Of a DNA stretch of 33,491 bases, positions 1 through 8,385 are shown piece after piece (within the stretch, counting starts at the first letter, position 1; each line of letters opens with the position of its first letter). The DNA is from an uncultured Blautia sp. GTDB taxonomy: Bacteria > Bacillota > Clostridia > Lachnospirales > Lachnospiraceae. The stretch is from NCBI GenBank assembly GCA_958367245.1, contig CATXEA010000033.1, positions 1 to 33,491 on the forward strand. Reading direction: 5' to 3'. The notes below the pieces were generated by a model. It did no database searches and was not told where the DNA came from. It was given only the letters and a program-made list of their open reading frames with translations. The translations under genes were made by a program, and so were the position numbers.

Positions 1-83
1 TTTTATGAACCCTTATACAAGTGCGCCCCAAAATCCACTTTATTTTTCACTCTTTCCTTCCTTTTATCCAAACAATTTCTGCA

Positions 84-977
84 TCAATCTGTCAGAGCAT
101 AGCTGAGGATTCTTTCATATTTTCTCTCAGAATCTTTCACGATCGAAATTTTACCTTGTTCTATGAAATAATCAATTCGTTTTCCATACCACCCATCACT
201 TACATTCACTGGATAATATCCAAGAATATCACCGATGAGCCGGGCTTCTTTTACAGGCTTTTCTGTCAGTATTTTCCAGATTAAAAAATCGTAAAAATCT
301 TCGCCAACTCCAATTACCCGTCCATTAATCACTGCCCGAAGGGGGCTGTTATCTTCCTTCAACTCATACCACAGGAAACGATACATCCTTATTTCTTCTG
401 TGGTTAATTCTTTTTCATACTGTAAAAAATCAGAAAATTCTTCTGCTGCAACCTCTGCCCAGTTTTTGTAAGAAACAATTATTTTTCCACGTATGGTATG
501 CTGCGGCAATTTCACAACTCGTATCCGACCTTCATGCCCCGAAAGAATACTGCACAACTGATAAAAACCGCACACAGAATATGGCGCATCGCTGTACCAG
601 ATTCGAATGGTTTCTCCCTTTTCCAGATAGTTTATCAAACGCCGCAATTCTCCTGCATACACATCTGATAATTTTCGAAATTCCTGATCGGATTCCGGAT
701 CCTTTCCCCGTGATTCTTGCGCATACATGGAATCAATCAGATTTTTCCGATATGGACTGTCTATTTCTTCCTGTATATCACCCATATCAAGCATAAAACC
801 AAGGCAGATGACTTCTTCGGGAGTTCCCTCTATCCATCTTACCGTTTCTTTTTTAGAAAGTTTTTTCTTTCCTGCCAGCCACACAGAAACCGGACCCTCT
901 GTTTTTCCAACTGCGATTGTATTTTTAGCCGCTTTCATTGATGCAGCTTCACTTTCCCCGAATAATACTTCTATCAT
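84..977 (-). CDS. DUF1835/DUF3658 domain protein
   Basis: A 297-residue protein of unknown biochemical function. The N-terminus (MIEVLFGESEAASMK) and the central WYSDAPYSVCGFYQLC stretch match my recollection of the DUF1835 family, and the C-terminal third fits the DUF3658 partner domain. No signal peptide or membrane segment is visible, so it should be cytoplasmic. An in-frame ATG 39 bases further upstream would make it overlap the kinase gene. I chose the internal ATG because a GAAAGGAAA ribosome site precedes it and it leaves a 17-base gap after the kinase stop. It follows a response regulator and a histidine kinase on the same strand and is probably co-transcribed with them. The family is often found near such regulators, but its role is not known to me. 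Confidence 0.8.
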   Translation of the reverse strand: MIEVLFGESEAASMKAAKNTIAVGKTEGPVSVWLAGKKKLSKKETVRWIEGTPEEVICLGFMLDMGDIQEEIDSPYRKNLIDSMYAQESRGKDPESDQEFRKLSDVYAGELRRLINYLEKGETIRIWYSDAPYSVCGFYQLCSILSGHEGRIRVVKLPQHTIRGKIIVSYKNWAEVAAEEFSDFLQYEKELTTEEIRMYRFLWYELKEDNSPLRAVINGRVIGVGEDFYDFLIWKILTEKPVKEARLIGDILGYYPVNVSDGWYGKRIDYFIEQGKISIVKDSERKYERILSYALTD

Positions 978-994
978 ATTTCCATAGTTTCCTT

Positions 995-1855
995 TCAATT
1001 CGGCAAGTACAGACAAAATTCCGAGCCCTTCCCGGCCTCTGAACGTACCTCGATATATCCATTCTGCAGTTCCAGTATTTTTCGAGTCAGGTATAACCCG
1101 ATTCCAACGCCATGATTGTCATGGACCTCCGGCTCCCGATAAAAACGTGTAAAAATCTCTGCCTGGCGCTCCGGAAGAATCCCCTTTCCATTATCCCGTA
1201 TGCTGATTTTTGTAAAAATTTCCTGAGGGATGACCTGAATCTCAATACTTCCCTTTGAATCCGTATATTTTACAGCATTATCCAGAACATTAAAAATCGC
1301 CTCTTCCGTCCATTTCCGGTCATGGTTCAGCAACAAACCCGGATTACAGCTAACACGAAGTGTCATTTCTTTTTTGGCGGCCGCAGGCACGATCTGGCTT
1401 ACTGCTGCCGTTAATGTTTCCTGCAGCTTTCCCTTTTCTTTTTTGATCTGAATGATGCCGTTTTCCAGTCTTGACATCTTCACCATGCTCTGGAGCAAAA
1501 AATCCAGTTTCTCCGTCTGTTCTTCCATCCGCCTTAAGAACTCCCTGCCTTTTTCTGAAAGCTCCTCTTCCTGAAGAAATTCCTGATAAAGCTTCATATT
1601 TGCCAATGGAATCTTCGTCTGATGAGAGATATCAGAAATAAGACTCTTCATCTGCTTCTTTTCCCGAAGTGCCTCTGCTTCTTTTGCGTTCCAAACCTGT
1701 GATAACTGCCAGAATTTCTCCCCGCATTTGCCCCAGAGGGTATCCTCTGTGACCTCCTCCGGTTCTTTCAGTTCTCTGCCTGACAAAATGGTATCCAGCG
1801 CTTCCTCCACCTGATCCGCAAAAAGTTCTGCTTCTTTTCGTTTTATCCAACCCAT
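995..1855 (-). CDS. Soluble sensor histidine kinase
   Basis: A 286-residue two-component histidine kinase that should autophosphorylate and pass phosphate to the adjacent regulator. The dimerisation/H-box is SDISHQTKIPLANM with the phospho-acceptor at about His78. The ATPase domain follows with the N box NVLDNAVKYT, the G1 box DNGKGI, the F box FTRFYR and the G2 box GVGIGLYL. No hydrophobic segment precedes the H-box: the first 70 residues are charged and look helical. The kinase therefore appears cytoplasmic, or reaches a membrane partner by protein contact. Its ATG overlaps the 3' end of the response regulator by 13 bases, typical of translational coupling. The signal is unknown. Confidence 0.93.
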   Translation of the reverse strand: MGWIKRKEAELFADQVEEALDTILSGRELKEPEEVTEDTLWGKCGEKFWQLSQVWNAKEAEALREKKQMKSLISDISHQTKIPLANMKLYQEFLQEEELSEKGREFLRRMEEQTEKLDFLLQSMVKMSRLENGIIQIKKEKGKLQETLTAAVSQIVPAAAKKEMTLRVSCNPGLLLNHDRKWTEEAIFNVLDNAVKYTDSKGSIEIQVIPQEIFTKISIRDNGKGILPERQAEIFTRFYREPEVHDNHGVGIGLYLTRKILELQNGYIEVRSEAGKGSEFCLYLPN

Positions 1856-2529
1856 TGATATCCCATCCCATACACATTGGAAATATATTTGTGTTCCGTG
1901 TCTTCGATTTTTTTACGAAGGCGATTGATGTTTACTGCCAGCGTATGTTTATCTACAAACTGTCCGTCGCAGTCCCATAGCTGTTCCAGTAAAATATCAT
2001 AAGTTAGAAGCTTCCCTTTATTTTCAGCAAGGATCTTTAACAGACGAAATTCCGTTGGGGTCACCATACATTCTGCCTTTCCCACCATGATTCTGGCTCT
2101 TTCCCAGTCGATATACAGGTTTCCATCGTCATAGATTTTCTTTTCCTCTGGCTGACTGCGGTTTAAGATAAGTGAGATCTTTCTCAGGAGAATTTTCATG
2201 GAAAAGGGCTTCGTGATATAATCCTCTGCGCCTACATCGTAACCTTTCAGAGCATCTTCCTCCAGATCTCTTGCCGTCAGAAAAAGCACCGGGATCTCCC
2301 CTTGCTTCTTAATCCATCTACAAAAAGTAAATCCCTCCCCGTCCGGAAGGTTAACATCCTGTATGAGAAGCTGCGGCATTTGCCTGTCTTTCCATTCTTC
2401 AAATTTTGCTTTTGCCTCCTGTAAGGAGAAAGCAGGAACTGCCCTGTATCCCTCTTTTTCCAGCGCATAACACAATGCTCCATTCATTTCTCTGTCATCT
2501 TCGATTATCAGTATTGTACATTGCTTCAT
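1843..2529 (-). CDS. OmpR/PhoB-family response regulator
   Basis: A 228-residue DNA-binding response regulator. The receiver domain (about 4-120) has the acidic pair E10/D11/D12, the phospho-acceptor Asp58 in LLIQDVNLPDG, Thr85 in FLTARD and Lys107 in ITKPFS. The C-terminal winged helix (about 132-226) ends with the usual NINRLRKKIED and YGMGYQWVG segments. It is the likely partner of the overlapping kinase gene. An AAAGGGAA ribosome site lies just before the ATG. The two-component pair follows a DUF3786 gene, a glycosidase and a peptidase on the same strand, but no ABC transporter, the usual partner of this regulator class, is present nearby. Its targets cannot be deduced. Confidence 0.94.
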   Translation of the reverse strand: MKQCTILIIEDDREMNGALCYALEKEGYRAVPAFSLQEAKAKFEEWKDRQMPQLLIQDVNLPDGEGFTFCRWIKKQGEIPVLFLTARDLEEDALKGYDVGAEDYITKPFSMKILLRKISLILNRSQPEEKKIYDDGNLYIDWERARIMVGKAECMVTPTEFRLLKILAENKGKLLTYDILLEQLWDCDGQFVDKHTLAVNINRLRKKIEDTEHKYISNVYGMGYQWVG

Positions 2530-2588
2530 TTTTTCATTCCCTTTTACATCCTGATTGCAATTTTTTACTGCCTGTGATTATTTTTAAT

Positions 2589-3233
2589 CTATATGTTCTC
2601 CTCTGCGCCGCCGAGAAATTTCATGGTATCTTTTATTCTTTCAATAAGATGCCCTGTCATAAAAAAGATTGTTTCATAATGCATATATTCCAGAATATTC
2701 TCATCATACATAAATTTTAGATTAGCTGGGAATTCATCATCTGCTTCCCAATATTGCAGAATCACAGGCATAAATGAAAACGGATATATTTTTGCAGCAA
2801 CATCCCCCTTAATATCTGTTTTTTCTCCCAATATTTCGCAGGCAGCCGTCAGTTCCTTTACTTTGCCGTTAAAATAATCTGCCGCACTCTGAAACATATT
2901 ATTTCCCGGAGCAAAGGACTTCACAGTTCCTTTCAGCCTACTAAAAGAACAGAAATTACCCGACAATCTCGCTGTATTTTTCGCATAGCAAAGTACATCA
3001 TAAATGGTCATAGATTCATTATAATTAGCCTCCATCCAATTCGAAAGACTGTCATCTGCCCATTCTACAGTTCCGTTTTTCCGGTTGATCCTGTACTGTC
3101 TTTGCACAAAATCCAGATACAGATATTCAAAGTCATGTTTTAATGAATATTTTTGGATCATTTTCGTCTGGTCATACCTTATAAATTCATTTCGCATCTG
3201 ATTCCGCATGATTTCATAATTTGATAATGTCAT
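2589..3233 (-). CDS. DUF3786 domain protein
   Basis: A 214-residue protein that I assign to the DUF3786 family from its layout: an N-terminal segment with YLDFVQRQYRINRKNGTV, a middle DVLCYAKN block, and the C-terminal IYPFSFMPVILQYWEADDE and FMYDENILEYMHYETI blocks. The function is unknown. It has no signal peptide or membrane segment. A GGAG ribosome site precedes the ATG. It sits about 90 bases downstream of the GH29 glycosidase gene and 59 bases upstream of the response regulator, so it could belong to either unit. Family assignment is from recall of conserved blocks, not from a search. Confidence 0.75.
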   Translation of the reverse strand: MTLSNYEIMRNQMRNEFIRYDQTKMIQKYSLKHDFEYLYLDFVQRQYRINRKNGTVEWADDSLSNWMEANYNESMTIYDVLCYAKNTARLSGNFCSFSRLKGTVKSFAPGNNMFQSAADYFNGKVKELTAACEILGEKTDIKGDVAAKIYPFSFMPVILQYWEADDEFPANLKFMYDENILEYMHYETIFFMTGHLIERIKDTMKFLGGAEENI

Positions 3234-3326
3234 TTTTAACTCCGTTTTTTGCCATCAATATCCGATTTTTAAGACTCTACACAGGACGCCTTAAAATTTC
3301 CCGAATTCTCTGCTCTGTACTTTTGC

Positions 3327-4346
3327 TTACAGCGTTTTTGCCACCGCTCTTAAAATATCCTGGCTTGCGCTGGGGATTCGTCCCAGTCCGTCCGGTCCTA
3401 CATTCAAAAGGTAGTTAATTCCCATCCCGTTTAATTTTTTCTTGATTGCAGCGATTTCTTCCGCACTTTTCCAGTTCTGATCCCATGCACAGTAACCCCA
3501 ACTGTCATTCATCGTCGCCGCAGTTTCATACAGACCGTAAGGAGACGGTTTAAATCCATCAATTGCATTCATTAAATCCGGATTAAATTCCGTATTTTCC
3601 GGCATCTCTTTCGGAATTTCATTATCTCCGAGAGATACATAATCATATGCCCCGTTTCCCAGTCTGGAATTAATCAGGCAGTCAGGCTGATATTTCTTCA
3701 CCAGTTCAAAAATCTGGCGGCTGTGTTTTTCTTCAAGAGTCATGGGTACATCAAACCAGATCAGGCAAAGCTCTCCATAATTTCTTAAGATTTCCTCCAC
3801 CTGCGGGTAAATTTTATTCCGGAAACAGATATCAAAATCTTTTTTATCATTTTCCGGAAAGTCCCAGTCATTGCACCATGCACTTCCTGCACAGGGAATA
3901 TGTCCGGAGCGATATCCTCCGCCATTTGGTTCATGCCAATCCAGATCCTGAGAATAATAAAGACCAAGCTTCATTCCATGTTTATAACATGCCTCCGCAA
4001 TTTCACCAATCACATCTCTTCCAAAAGGCGTAGCGTCCACTACATTAAATTTATCCACCTTTGAATGATACATGGCAAAACCTTCATGGTGTTTACTTGT
4101 CACCACAAAGTACTTCATTCCGCAGTCCTTTGCAAGTCTGACCCACTCCTCTGCGTTAAAATAAATTGGCTGAAAAGCAGATGCCAGCCTTGTATAATCC
4201 GCGTTTGGAATCCGAAGGCGGGTCTGAATCCATTCCGCATAGCTGCCGCTTCTTTTCCCGCGCCACTCGCCTGCAAGAAGAGAATAAAGTCCCCAGTGAA
4301 CCATCATTCCATACTGCGCCTCTTTAAACCATTTGTGCATATCCAT
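3327..4346 (-). CDS. GH29 alpha-L-fucosidase-like glycosidase
   Basis: A 339-residue glycoside hydrolase of the alpha-L-fucosidase (GH29) type, predicted to release terminal alpha-fucose by a retaining mechanism. The TIM-barrel landmarks are visible: QYGMMVHWGLYSL near the N-terminus, SKHHEGFAMY at 85-93, LGLYYSQDLDWHEPN around 128-141, and LIWFDVP with the likely nucleophile Asp199. No signal peptide is seen, so it should act in the cytoplasm on imported sugars. The protein ends shortly after the barrel. Many family members carry an extra C-terminal beta-sandwich, so this is a catalytic-domain-only form. The acid/base residue cannot be fixed by eye. The ATG has a GGAGG site and lies 21 bases after the peptidase gene. 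Confidence 0.88.
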   Translation of the reverse strand: MDMHKWFKEAQYGMMVHWGLYSLLAGEWRGKRSGSYAEWIQTRLRIPNADYTRLASAFQPIYFNAEEWVRLAKDCGMKYFVVTSKHHEGFAMYHSKVDKFNVVDATPFGRDVIGEIAEACYKHGMKLGLYYSQDLDWHEPNGGGYRSGHIPCAGSAWCNDWDFPENDKKDFDICFRNKIYPQVEEILRNYGELCLIWFDVPMTLEEKHSRQIFELVKKYQPDCLINSRLGNGAYDYVSLGDNEIPKEMPENTEFNPDLMNAIDGFKPSPYGLYETAATMNDSWGYCAWDQNWKSAEEIAAIKKKLNGMGINYLLNVGPDGLGRIPSASQDILRAVAKTL

Positions 4347-4367
4347 ATTTTTTTCCTCCCGTATTCC

Positions 4368-5207
4368 TTATTTTTCAAATGCCCATGCCTGATTGACCTG
4401 CGGCGCGAAAGTATCCCATTTCCATAATTTGCGGCTTCGCGCCTTGCTCATACAGTCATTTAAGCAAAGCTTTCCGTTTTTGATTCCTGTCAGGACTACG
4501 AAATGACCTTTGGCAGTAAAATCGCCCGGGTGCATACTGCAGATAATCGGTGTTCCTTCTTTTATCAGGGAAAAAAACAGTTCTTTGTCTGTTTCAATTC
4601 CATATCCCCTTACACCGAAATGTTCTGCACCAAGAGTCATTAAGTCCCACGTTGTTCCGACTCCCGGTATGTAAAATCCCTGCTCCATAGCATAGTCCGC
4701 TACGTCATCGGGAGCGGCATCTTCATTTCCCGTCAGCCCGACAAGAACCATAGAAAGACTTGTCGGCCCGCAGGCTGACAATGCGATTACATCATCCCCG
4801 TACGGTGCGTATCCCCATCTGGGATCCCACTGCATCAGCAGGGGAATCCCGTTATTCTTTTCCTCTTCGCTGACTGTACCATATACTTTTTTCTCTGTAT
4901 TGGGATAATTTCTGGCATATTCAAGCATTTCCATGTTATTACAAAGCGCTGTGATAAGATTATCCGGATAATCGTCTATTTGTGCAAGAATCTGCTTTAA
5001 ATCCGAATTCTCTTCTGCCAATTCCTGTATATGACGGATTCCTTCTTCTCTCGTCCAAAGACGGGGCGGAGTCAGCTCCTCTTCTTTATTTTTTACATGT
5101 TTTATTGTCACTCCGCCGACAATCAGTACGAAAAGAACAACCAGACTGATCCTTACGTATAACTGCCGTTTCCGATTTCTTTTTCTTTTGTCATGTATAT
5201 CGTCCAT
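4368..5207 (-). CDS. Membrane-anchored C39-like cysteine peptidase
   Basis: A 279-residue protein with a basic N-terminus, one hydrophobic segment (about 20-34) that should serve as an uncleaved anchor, an exported linker rich in Glu and Asp, and a C-terminal papain-like domain of the peptidase C39 type. The predicted catalytic residues are Cys146 in LSACGPTSLSMV, His235 in KGHFVVLTG, and Asn250/Asp251 in LCLNDC. It is expected on the outer face of the membrane. These stand-alone domains occur in many Firmicutes without an attached bacteriocin transporter, and none is present here. The target peptide is unknown. The start has an AAAGGA site, and the gene is the first of the leftward group that includes the GH29 enzyme. 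Confidence 0.86.
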   Translation of the reverse strand: MDDIHDKRKRNRKRQLYVRISLVVLFVLIVGGVTIKHVKNKEEELTPPRLWTREEGIRHIQELAEENSDLKQILAQIDDYPDNLITALCNNMEMLEYARNYPNTEKKVYGTVSEEEKNNGIPLLMQWDPRWGYAPYGDDVIALSACGPTSLSMVLVGLTGNEDAAPDDVADYAMEQGFYIPGVGTTWDLMTLGAEHFGVRGYGIETDKELFFSLIKEGTPIICSMHPGDFTAKGHFVVLTGIKNGKLCLNDCMSKARSRKLWKWDTFAPQVNQAWAFEK

Positions 5208-5348
5208 ATTTTTATTCCTTTGTTCTTAAATTCCTGAAAATATTGTACCAAAATATCACAATACAGTCCATATACATATCAGTAATTTTTATCTGTATCT
5301 CCCTCCATAAGTTCTCATTCACATAGGATTTATGTGTCGAAAAATTAT

Positions 5349-5396
5349 AATCGGGTAGGAGGTAAATAATTATTTTTATTTACCTCCTACCCGATT
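5349..5396 (-). terminator. Strong intrinsic terminator of the C69 dipeptidase gene
   Basis: A perfect inverted repeat: AATCGGGTAGGAGGTAAATA at 5349-5368 pairs with 5377-5396, with one further pair inside, leaving a loop of about six bases. Read on the minus strand it is followed by an AT-rich, T-containing tail (ATAATTTTTC). It lies 22 bases past the dipeptidase stop. A T-run also follows on the plus side, but no plus-strand gene ends here. Confidence 0.9.
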
Positions 5397-5418
5397 CAAT
5401 TATTATATATTTTTTTCA

Positions 5419-6906
5419 TCATGCATCGCTTCTGGAAAATCCATTTTTCATAAGACAACTGGATGTATAAAGGACTTTATCCAGAAAATCTGTGGTTTCC
5501 TCTTCCACAAAATCAGAAATTTCCTGATTTGCAGCCTCAAAAAATGCTTTTTCGTCTTCTGGCCTCTGCTCCATATATTCTCTGTCAAAGCGTTTGATCA
5601 TCTCACATGCCTTACAGCTCACAGCAGCCTGATATCGTTCGATATGCGAAGCGTTTTCTCCGAAATGGGGGTCTGCAAGAGCGGCGATGATTCTGTTTGT
5701 CCAGTAAAAATTATCTGTTGTCGGTTTTGTCTGTGCGCCTGACAGATAACCCGGCGTCTTGTCAATCTTCGTATAAAACGGCACCATCGCATTAAATACA
5801 TTGCTTCCAAGCGCAATCCACTGTATTGCTTTCAGCGCCTCCGGCATATAAGGACGTATCTGTACCAGTCCTAATACATTGTTACGGTTCACTCCGATTG
5901 CTCTGTATTTTCCTGCCATCTTGCTGTCAAAGCTTTTTCCGTATACATCATATGGCGTTCCCTGATAATGGTTGGAAAGCGCCCATTTTACCTCATCCAG
6001 CGTAATTTTCTTTTCCGGAACAAATGCCCACGGAAGATCGTCGCTTTCCGGTCCGAAATCCGCATTTGGTCCATCCCATACAAAGGAACGCGGGTTAAAA
6101 TACCGAAGCATTGCCCACGCCCGCGGAGTATTATAAATATGGTCTCCGTCATCGTGAGAACCAAAGGCATCTCTTGGATTAAATACTTCTTCCGGATTCA
6201 TGCGGCGGTCAAGATGATTCTCTTCTACAAAAGCTTTTAATGTGGAAGAACACATATGCTCTCTTTGTTCCCCGTAGGCATCCTCGAAGTCAAAAAAATC
6301 TATTCCAAGCTGGTTCGGCATAACTACATAGGTATCATCCGGAACTCTTTTTGCAATCCAGTTGTGTCCTCCTATTGTCTCCAGCCACCAGATTTCCTCT
6401 TCATCCTGAAAGGCGATACCGTTCATCTCATATGTACCATATGTTTCCAGAAGCATACCGAGACGCTTTACTCCGTCTCTCGCAGAAGTAATATAAGGAA
6501 GAGTGATGGTCACGATATCCTCTTCTCCGATTCCTCCCGGCTGTTCCTGAGTATGCCCGTCTCCCTCTTTATAAACAACGAGAGGGTCTGCGCCCAGTAC
6601 CAACGCATTAGAAGTAATTGTCTCTGTTGCTGTCATGGATACATTTTTCTCATTGACGCCAAAAGCTCCCCAGATTCCCTCTGACGGGTCATTGTTGGGC
6701 ATATAGGTATACTGCATGGGATTTTCCGGCAAAGGAATCTCCACATGGGAAAGAACGGATTTATAAACTTCCGGCTGTTCTTCAGATGTCATTACCGCAA
6801 ATCTCTTGGGGTCAAATTTCCCTGCGCAGGAGTCCTCGTTTCTGGCTACAATTGTTGAGCCATCGTAACTTGCTTTTTTACCGATTAATATTGTTGTACA
6901 TGCCAT
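5419..6906 (-). CDS. C69-family dipeptidase
   Basis: A 495-residue member of peptidase family C69 (formerly U34), an Ntn-hydrolase dipeptidase like the lactobacillal PepD enzymes. The start MACTTILIGKKASYDGSTI and ARNED are the hallmark: Cys3 is expected to become the catalytic N-terminal nucleophile after loss of the first residues. The body shows NQLGIDFFDFEDAYGEQ and the C-terminal WIALGSNVFNAMVPFYTKID block typical of the family, and the length is normal. No signal peptide is visible, so it should act on imported dipeptides in the cytoplasm. It is monocistronic: a consensus promoter lies about 90 bases upstream and a perfect terminator follows the stop. An AGAGGGAA site sets the start. 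Confidence 0.94.
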   Translation of the reverse strand: MACTTILIGKKASYDGSTIVARNEDSCAGKFDPKRFAVMTSEEQPEVYKSVLSHVEIPLPENPMQYTYMPNNDPSEGIWGAFGVNEKNVSMTATETITSNALVLGADPLVVYKEGDGHTQEQPGGIGEEDIVTITLPYITSARDGVKRLGMLLETYGTYEMNGIAFQDEEEIWWLETIGGHNWIAKRVPDDTYVVMPNQLGIDFFDFEDAYGEQREHMCSSTLKAFVEENHLDRRMNPEEVFNPRDAFGSHDDGDHIYNTPRAWAMLRYFNPRSFVWDGPNADFGPESDDLPWAFVPEKKITLDEVKWALSNHYQGTPYDVYGKSFDSKMAGKYRAIGVNRNNVLGLVQIRPYMPEALKAIQWIALGSNVFNAMVPFYTKIDKTPGYLSGAQTKPTTDNFYWTNRIIAALADPHFGENASHIERYQAAVSCKACEMIKRFDREYMEQRPEDEKAFFEAANQEISDFVEEETTDFLDKVLYTSSCLMKNGFSRSDA

Positions 6907-6942
6907 ATATGTTCCCTCTTTTCTTTTGTTTCTCCCTGTTTT

Positions 6943-6959
6943 TATGAAAAATTTTCATA
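6943..6959. promoter_or_regulatory. 17-bp palindrome in the leader of the C69 gene
   Basis: TATGAAAA-A-TTTTCATA is a perfect palindrome lying between the predicted transcription start and the ribosome site of the dipeptidase gene. It could be an operator or a small RNA hairpin. No regulator is assigned. A second, shorter dyad (GTTAT/ATAAC) follows at 6961-6977. Confidence 0.4.
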
Positions 6960-6988
6960 TGTTATAATCATCATAACTCACTGGATTA

Positions 6989-7017
6989 AGTATAACCTTA
7001 ACATACACTTATGTCAA
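6989..7017 (-). promoter_or_regulatory. SigA-type promoter of the C69 dipeptidase gene
   Basis: On the minus strand a perfect -35 TTGACA (7012-7017) is separated by 17 bases from a -10 TATACT (6989-6994). The rest of the 348-base gap between the dipeptidase and the next gene holds the palindrome above, a terminator hairpin at 7155-7179, a second hairpin at 7213-7240, and no convincing gene. Confidence 0.85.
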
Positions 7018-7154
7018 ATTTTGTTATTCATGTTCAAGCAACAATGCCTTGGTTTTTGATACTTTCAATAAAGCTATTGAGAAAATCCGAATGCATATCC
7101 ACTTTGCCATAGTGAATGGAAAAATATGAAATCTACTGGAAATCTACATAAAAA

Positions 7155-7179
7155 CTGCCAGCAGATAATCTACTGGCAG
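7155..7179 (-). terminator. Terminator of the long nucleoside/ARH operon
   Basis: CTGCCAG-type hairpin with 11 pairs (one G-U) and a three-base loop, followed on the minus strand by TTTTTATG. It lies about 75 bases past the deoxyribosyltransferase stop, the last gene of the operon. Confidence 0.75.
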
Positions 7180-7212
7180 AAAAACTTTATTTTTTTCAAT
7201 TGTCTACTTGAC

Positions 7213-7240
7213 GGGGAGCAGTTCACTAACTGGCTGCCCC
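7213..7240 (+). terminator. Terminator-like hairpin oriented to the plus strand
   Basis: GGGGAGCAGTT pairs with AACTGGCTGCCCC (11 pairs with two single-base bulges) around a CACT loop. On the plus strand it is followed by TTTTTACTTCTTTTTT. The minus strand has no T-run after it. No plus-strand gene is visible upstream, so what it would terminate is unclear. It may block antisense transcription into the operon or end a small RNA. Confidence 0.5.
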
Positions 7241-7254
7241 TTTTTACTTCTTTT

Positions 7255-8373
7255 TTATTTCCTTTTCTCCAAATCCTCTGCTACTTTTCCAATAATCTCC
7301 TTGAAATCTCCTTCAAATATCTTCATTGAAGAACCAAACATCAGATTTGCCGGATAATCGAAATTCTCCACATTACTTCCCGTCTGATCACGGAATTCCT
7401 TTTCTTCTCCCAGGTGAGGAATTCTATGAATCAACGGAGAGGTATCTTCCATATATCCATATAATTTTTTACCTAACTGGAATCCCATTCCGCACTCAAA
7501 TCCTACATCATTATTTACTTCGTAACCTCTATAGTTATTCAAATTAGCAATGATGATATCACAGTCTCTTACATGCTGCTGAAAATTATCAAACAAATTG
7601 GAAGCAGTTATGTACGGATTTTCTGATTCTATTTTTTCCACACCTTCTGCCCAGTCCAACGGTGACACAGCATCCAATCCGTATTCCTGGCAGAGCGCTT
7701 TCATAGCGGAAAATAATTCTTCTCCATTTGCATCGTAACGTTCAAAACCGGACAGATATACCAACGGACGTTCCCGTTCTTTCTTTCCCTCTTCCATTAC
7801 CGGTTCTTCAGATTTTTTACGCATGCCTGTTTTTTTGTATTCTTCCTCAAGATCCGTCATAAGCATATGAATACAATCATCAAAGTCCCCTTCCACAATT
7901 TTTGTGGAACCTATAATGGTAGGAGAAAACGGAAGATTGCAATACGGCATTACCTGATTTCTTTCATCGTATACCAGTCCATTCTTTAAATAGGACTGCT
8001 GGTTTTTCGTTGCCATACTTCTTTTATCTCTGGTATATCCATAGCAGCGTGCTCCCTTTGCATATGCCATACCAAGTTCATATACGGTTCCGCTGTCTGC
8101 TTCACAACCTCTGTATGCCTCTAAATCCGCGATGATCACAGTTGTATCCAGCATATCCTGCTCTAAATCTGCCAAAATACTGTCTGCTCGTTTCTGAAGA
8201 TCCGGATTCTCCAAGTCTAATGGATTTGAATTTGGAAGTGTTACAGAAAATCCAAGAGCCTCTGCTCTCGTCTTCATTGCTGCAAGCATATCATATCCAT
8301 ATTTGTAAAAACACTCCGGACCAGCAATATAAATCGCTTCATCCTTTAACAGATCATGAATGTATCTATACAT
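7255..8373 (-). CDS. Two-domain nucleoside 2-deoxyribosyltransferase
   Basis: A 372-residue protein made of two copies of the nucleoside 2-deoxyribosyltransferase fold joined by a charged linker (about 183-203). Such enzymes swap or hydrolyse the base on deoxyribonucleosides through a covalent Glu intermediate. Domain 1 has IYIAGPECF (14-22), IIADLEAYRGCEADSGT and the probable catalytic Glu99 in YELGMAYAKG. Domain 2 repeats this as VYLSGFERYD (205-214), IIANLNNYRGYEVNNDVG and Glu293 in FECGMGFQLGKKLYGY. Both copies keep the key Glu. Usual family members are single-domain, about 150-180 residues. It is the last gene of the long operon, 12 bases after the nucleoside hydrolase, with an AGGAGG site. 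The substrate is unknown. Confidence 0.88.
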   Translation of the reverse strand: MYRYIHDLLKDEAIYIAGPECFYKYGYDMLAAMKTRAEALGFSVTLPNSNPLDLENPDLQKRADSILADLEQDMLDTTVIIADLEAYRGCEADSGTVYELGMAYAKGARCYGYTRDKRSMATKNQQSYLKNGLVYDERNQVMPYCNLPFSPTIIGSTKIVEGDFDDCIHMLMTDLEEEYKKTGMRKKSEEPVMEEGKKERERPLVYLSGFERYDANGEELFSAMKALCQEYGLDAVSPLDWAEGVEKIESENPYITASNLFDNFQQHVRDCDIIIANLNNYRGYEVNNDVGFECGMGFQLGKKLYGYMEDTSPLIHRIPHLGEEKEFRDQTGSNVENFDYPANLMFGSSMKIFEGDFKEIIGKVAEDLEKRK

Positions 8374-8385
8374 ACAAACCTCCTA

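Noticed and set aside
3234..3326. Possible terminator after the GH29 gene
   Set aside because: The gap is T-rich but I could not find a stable hairpin next to a T-run.
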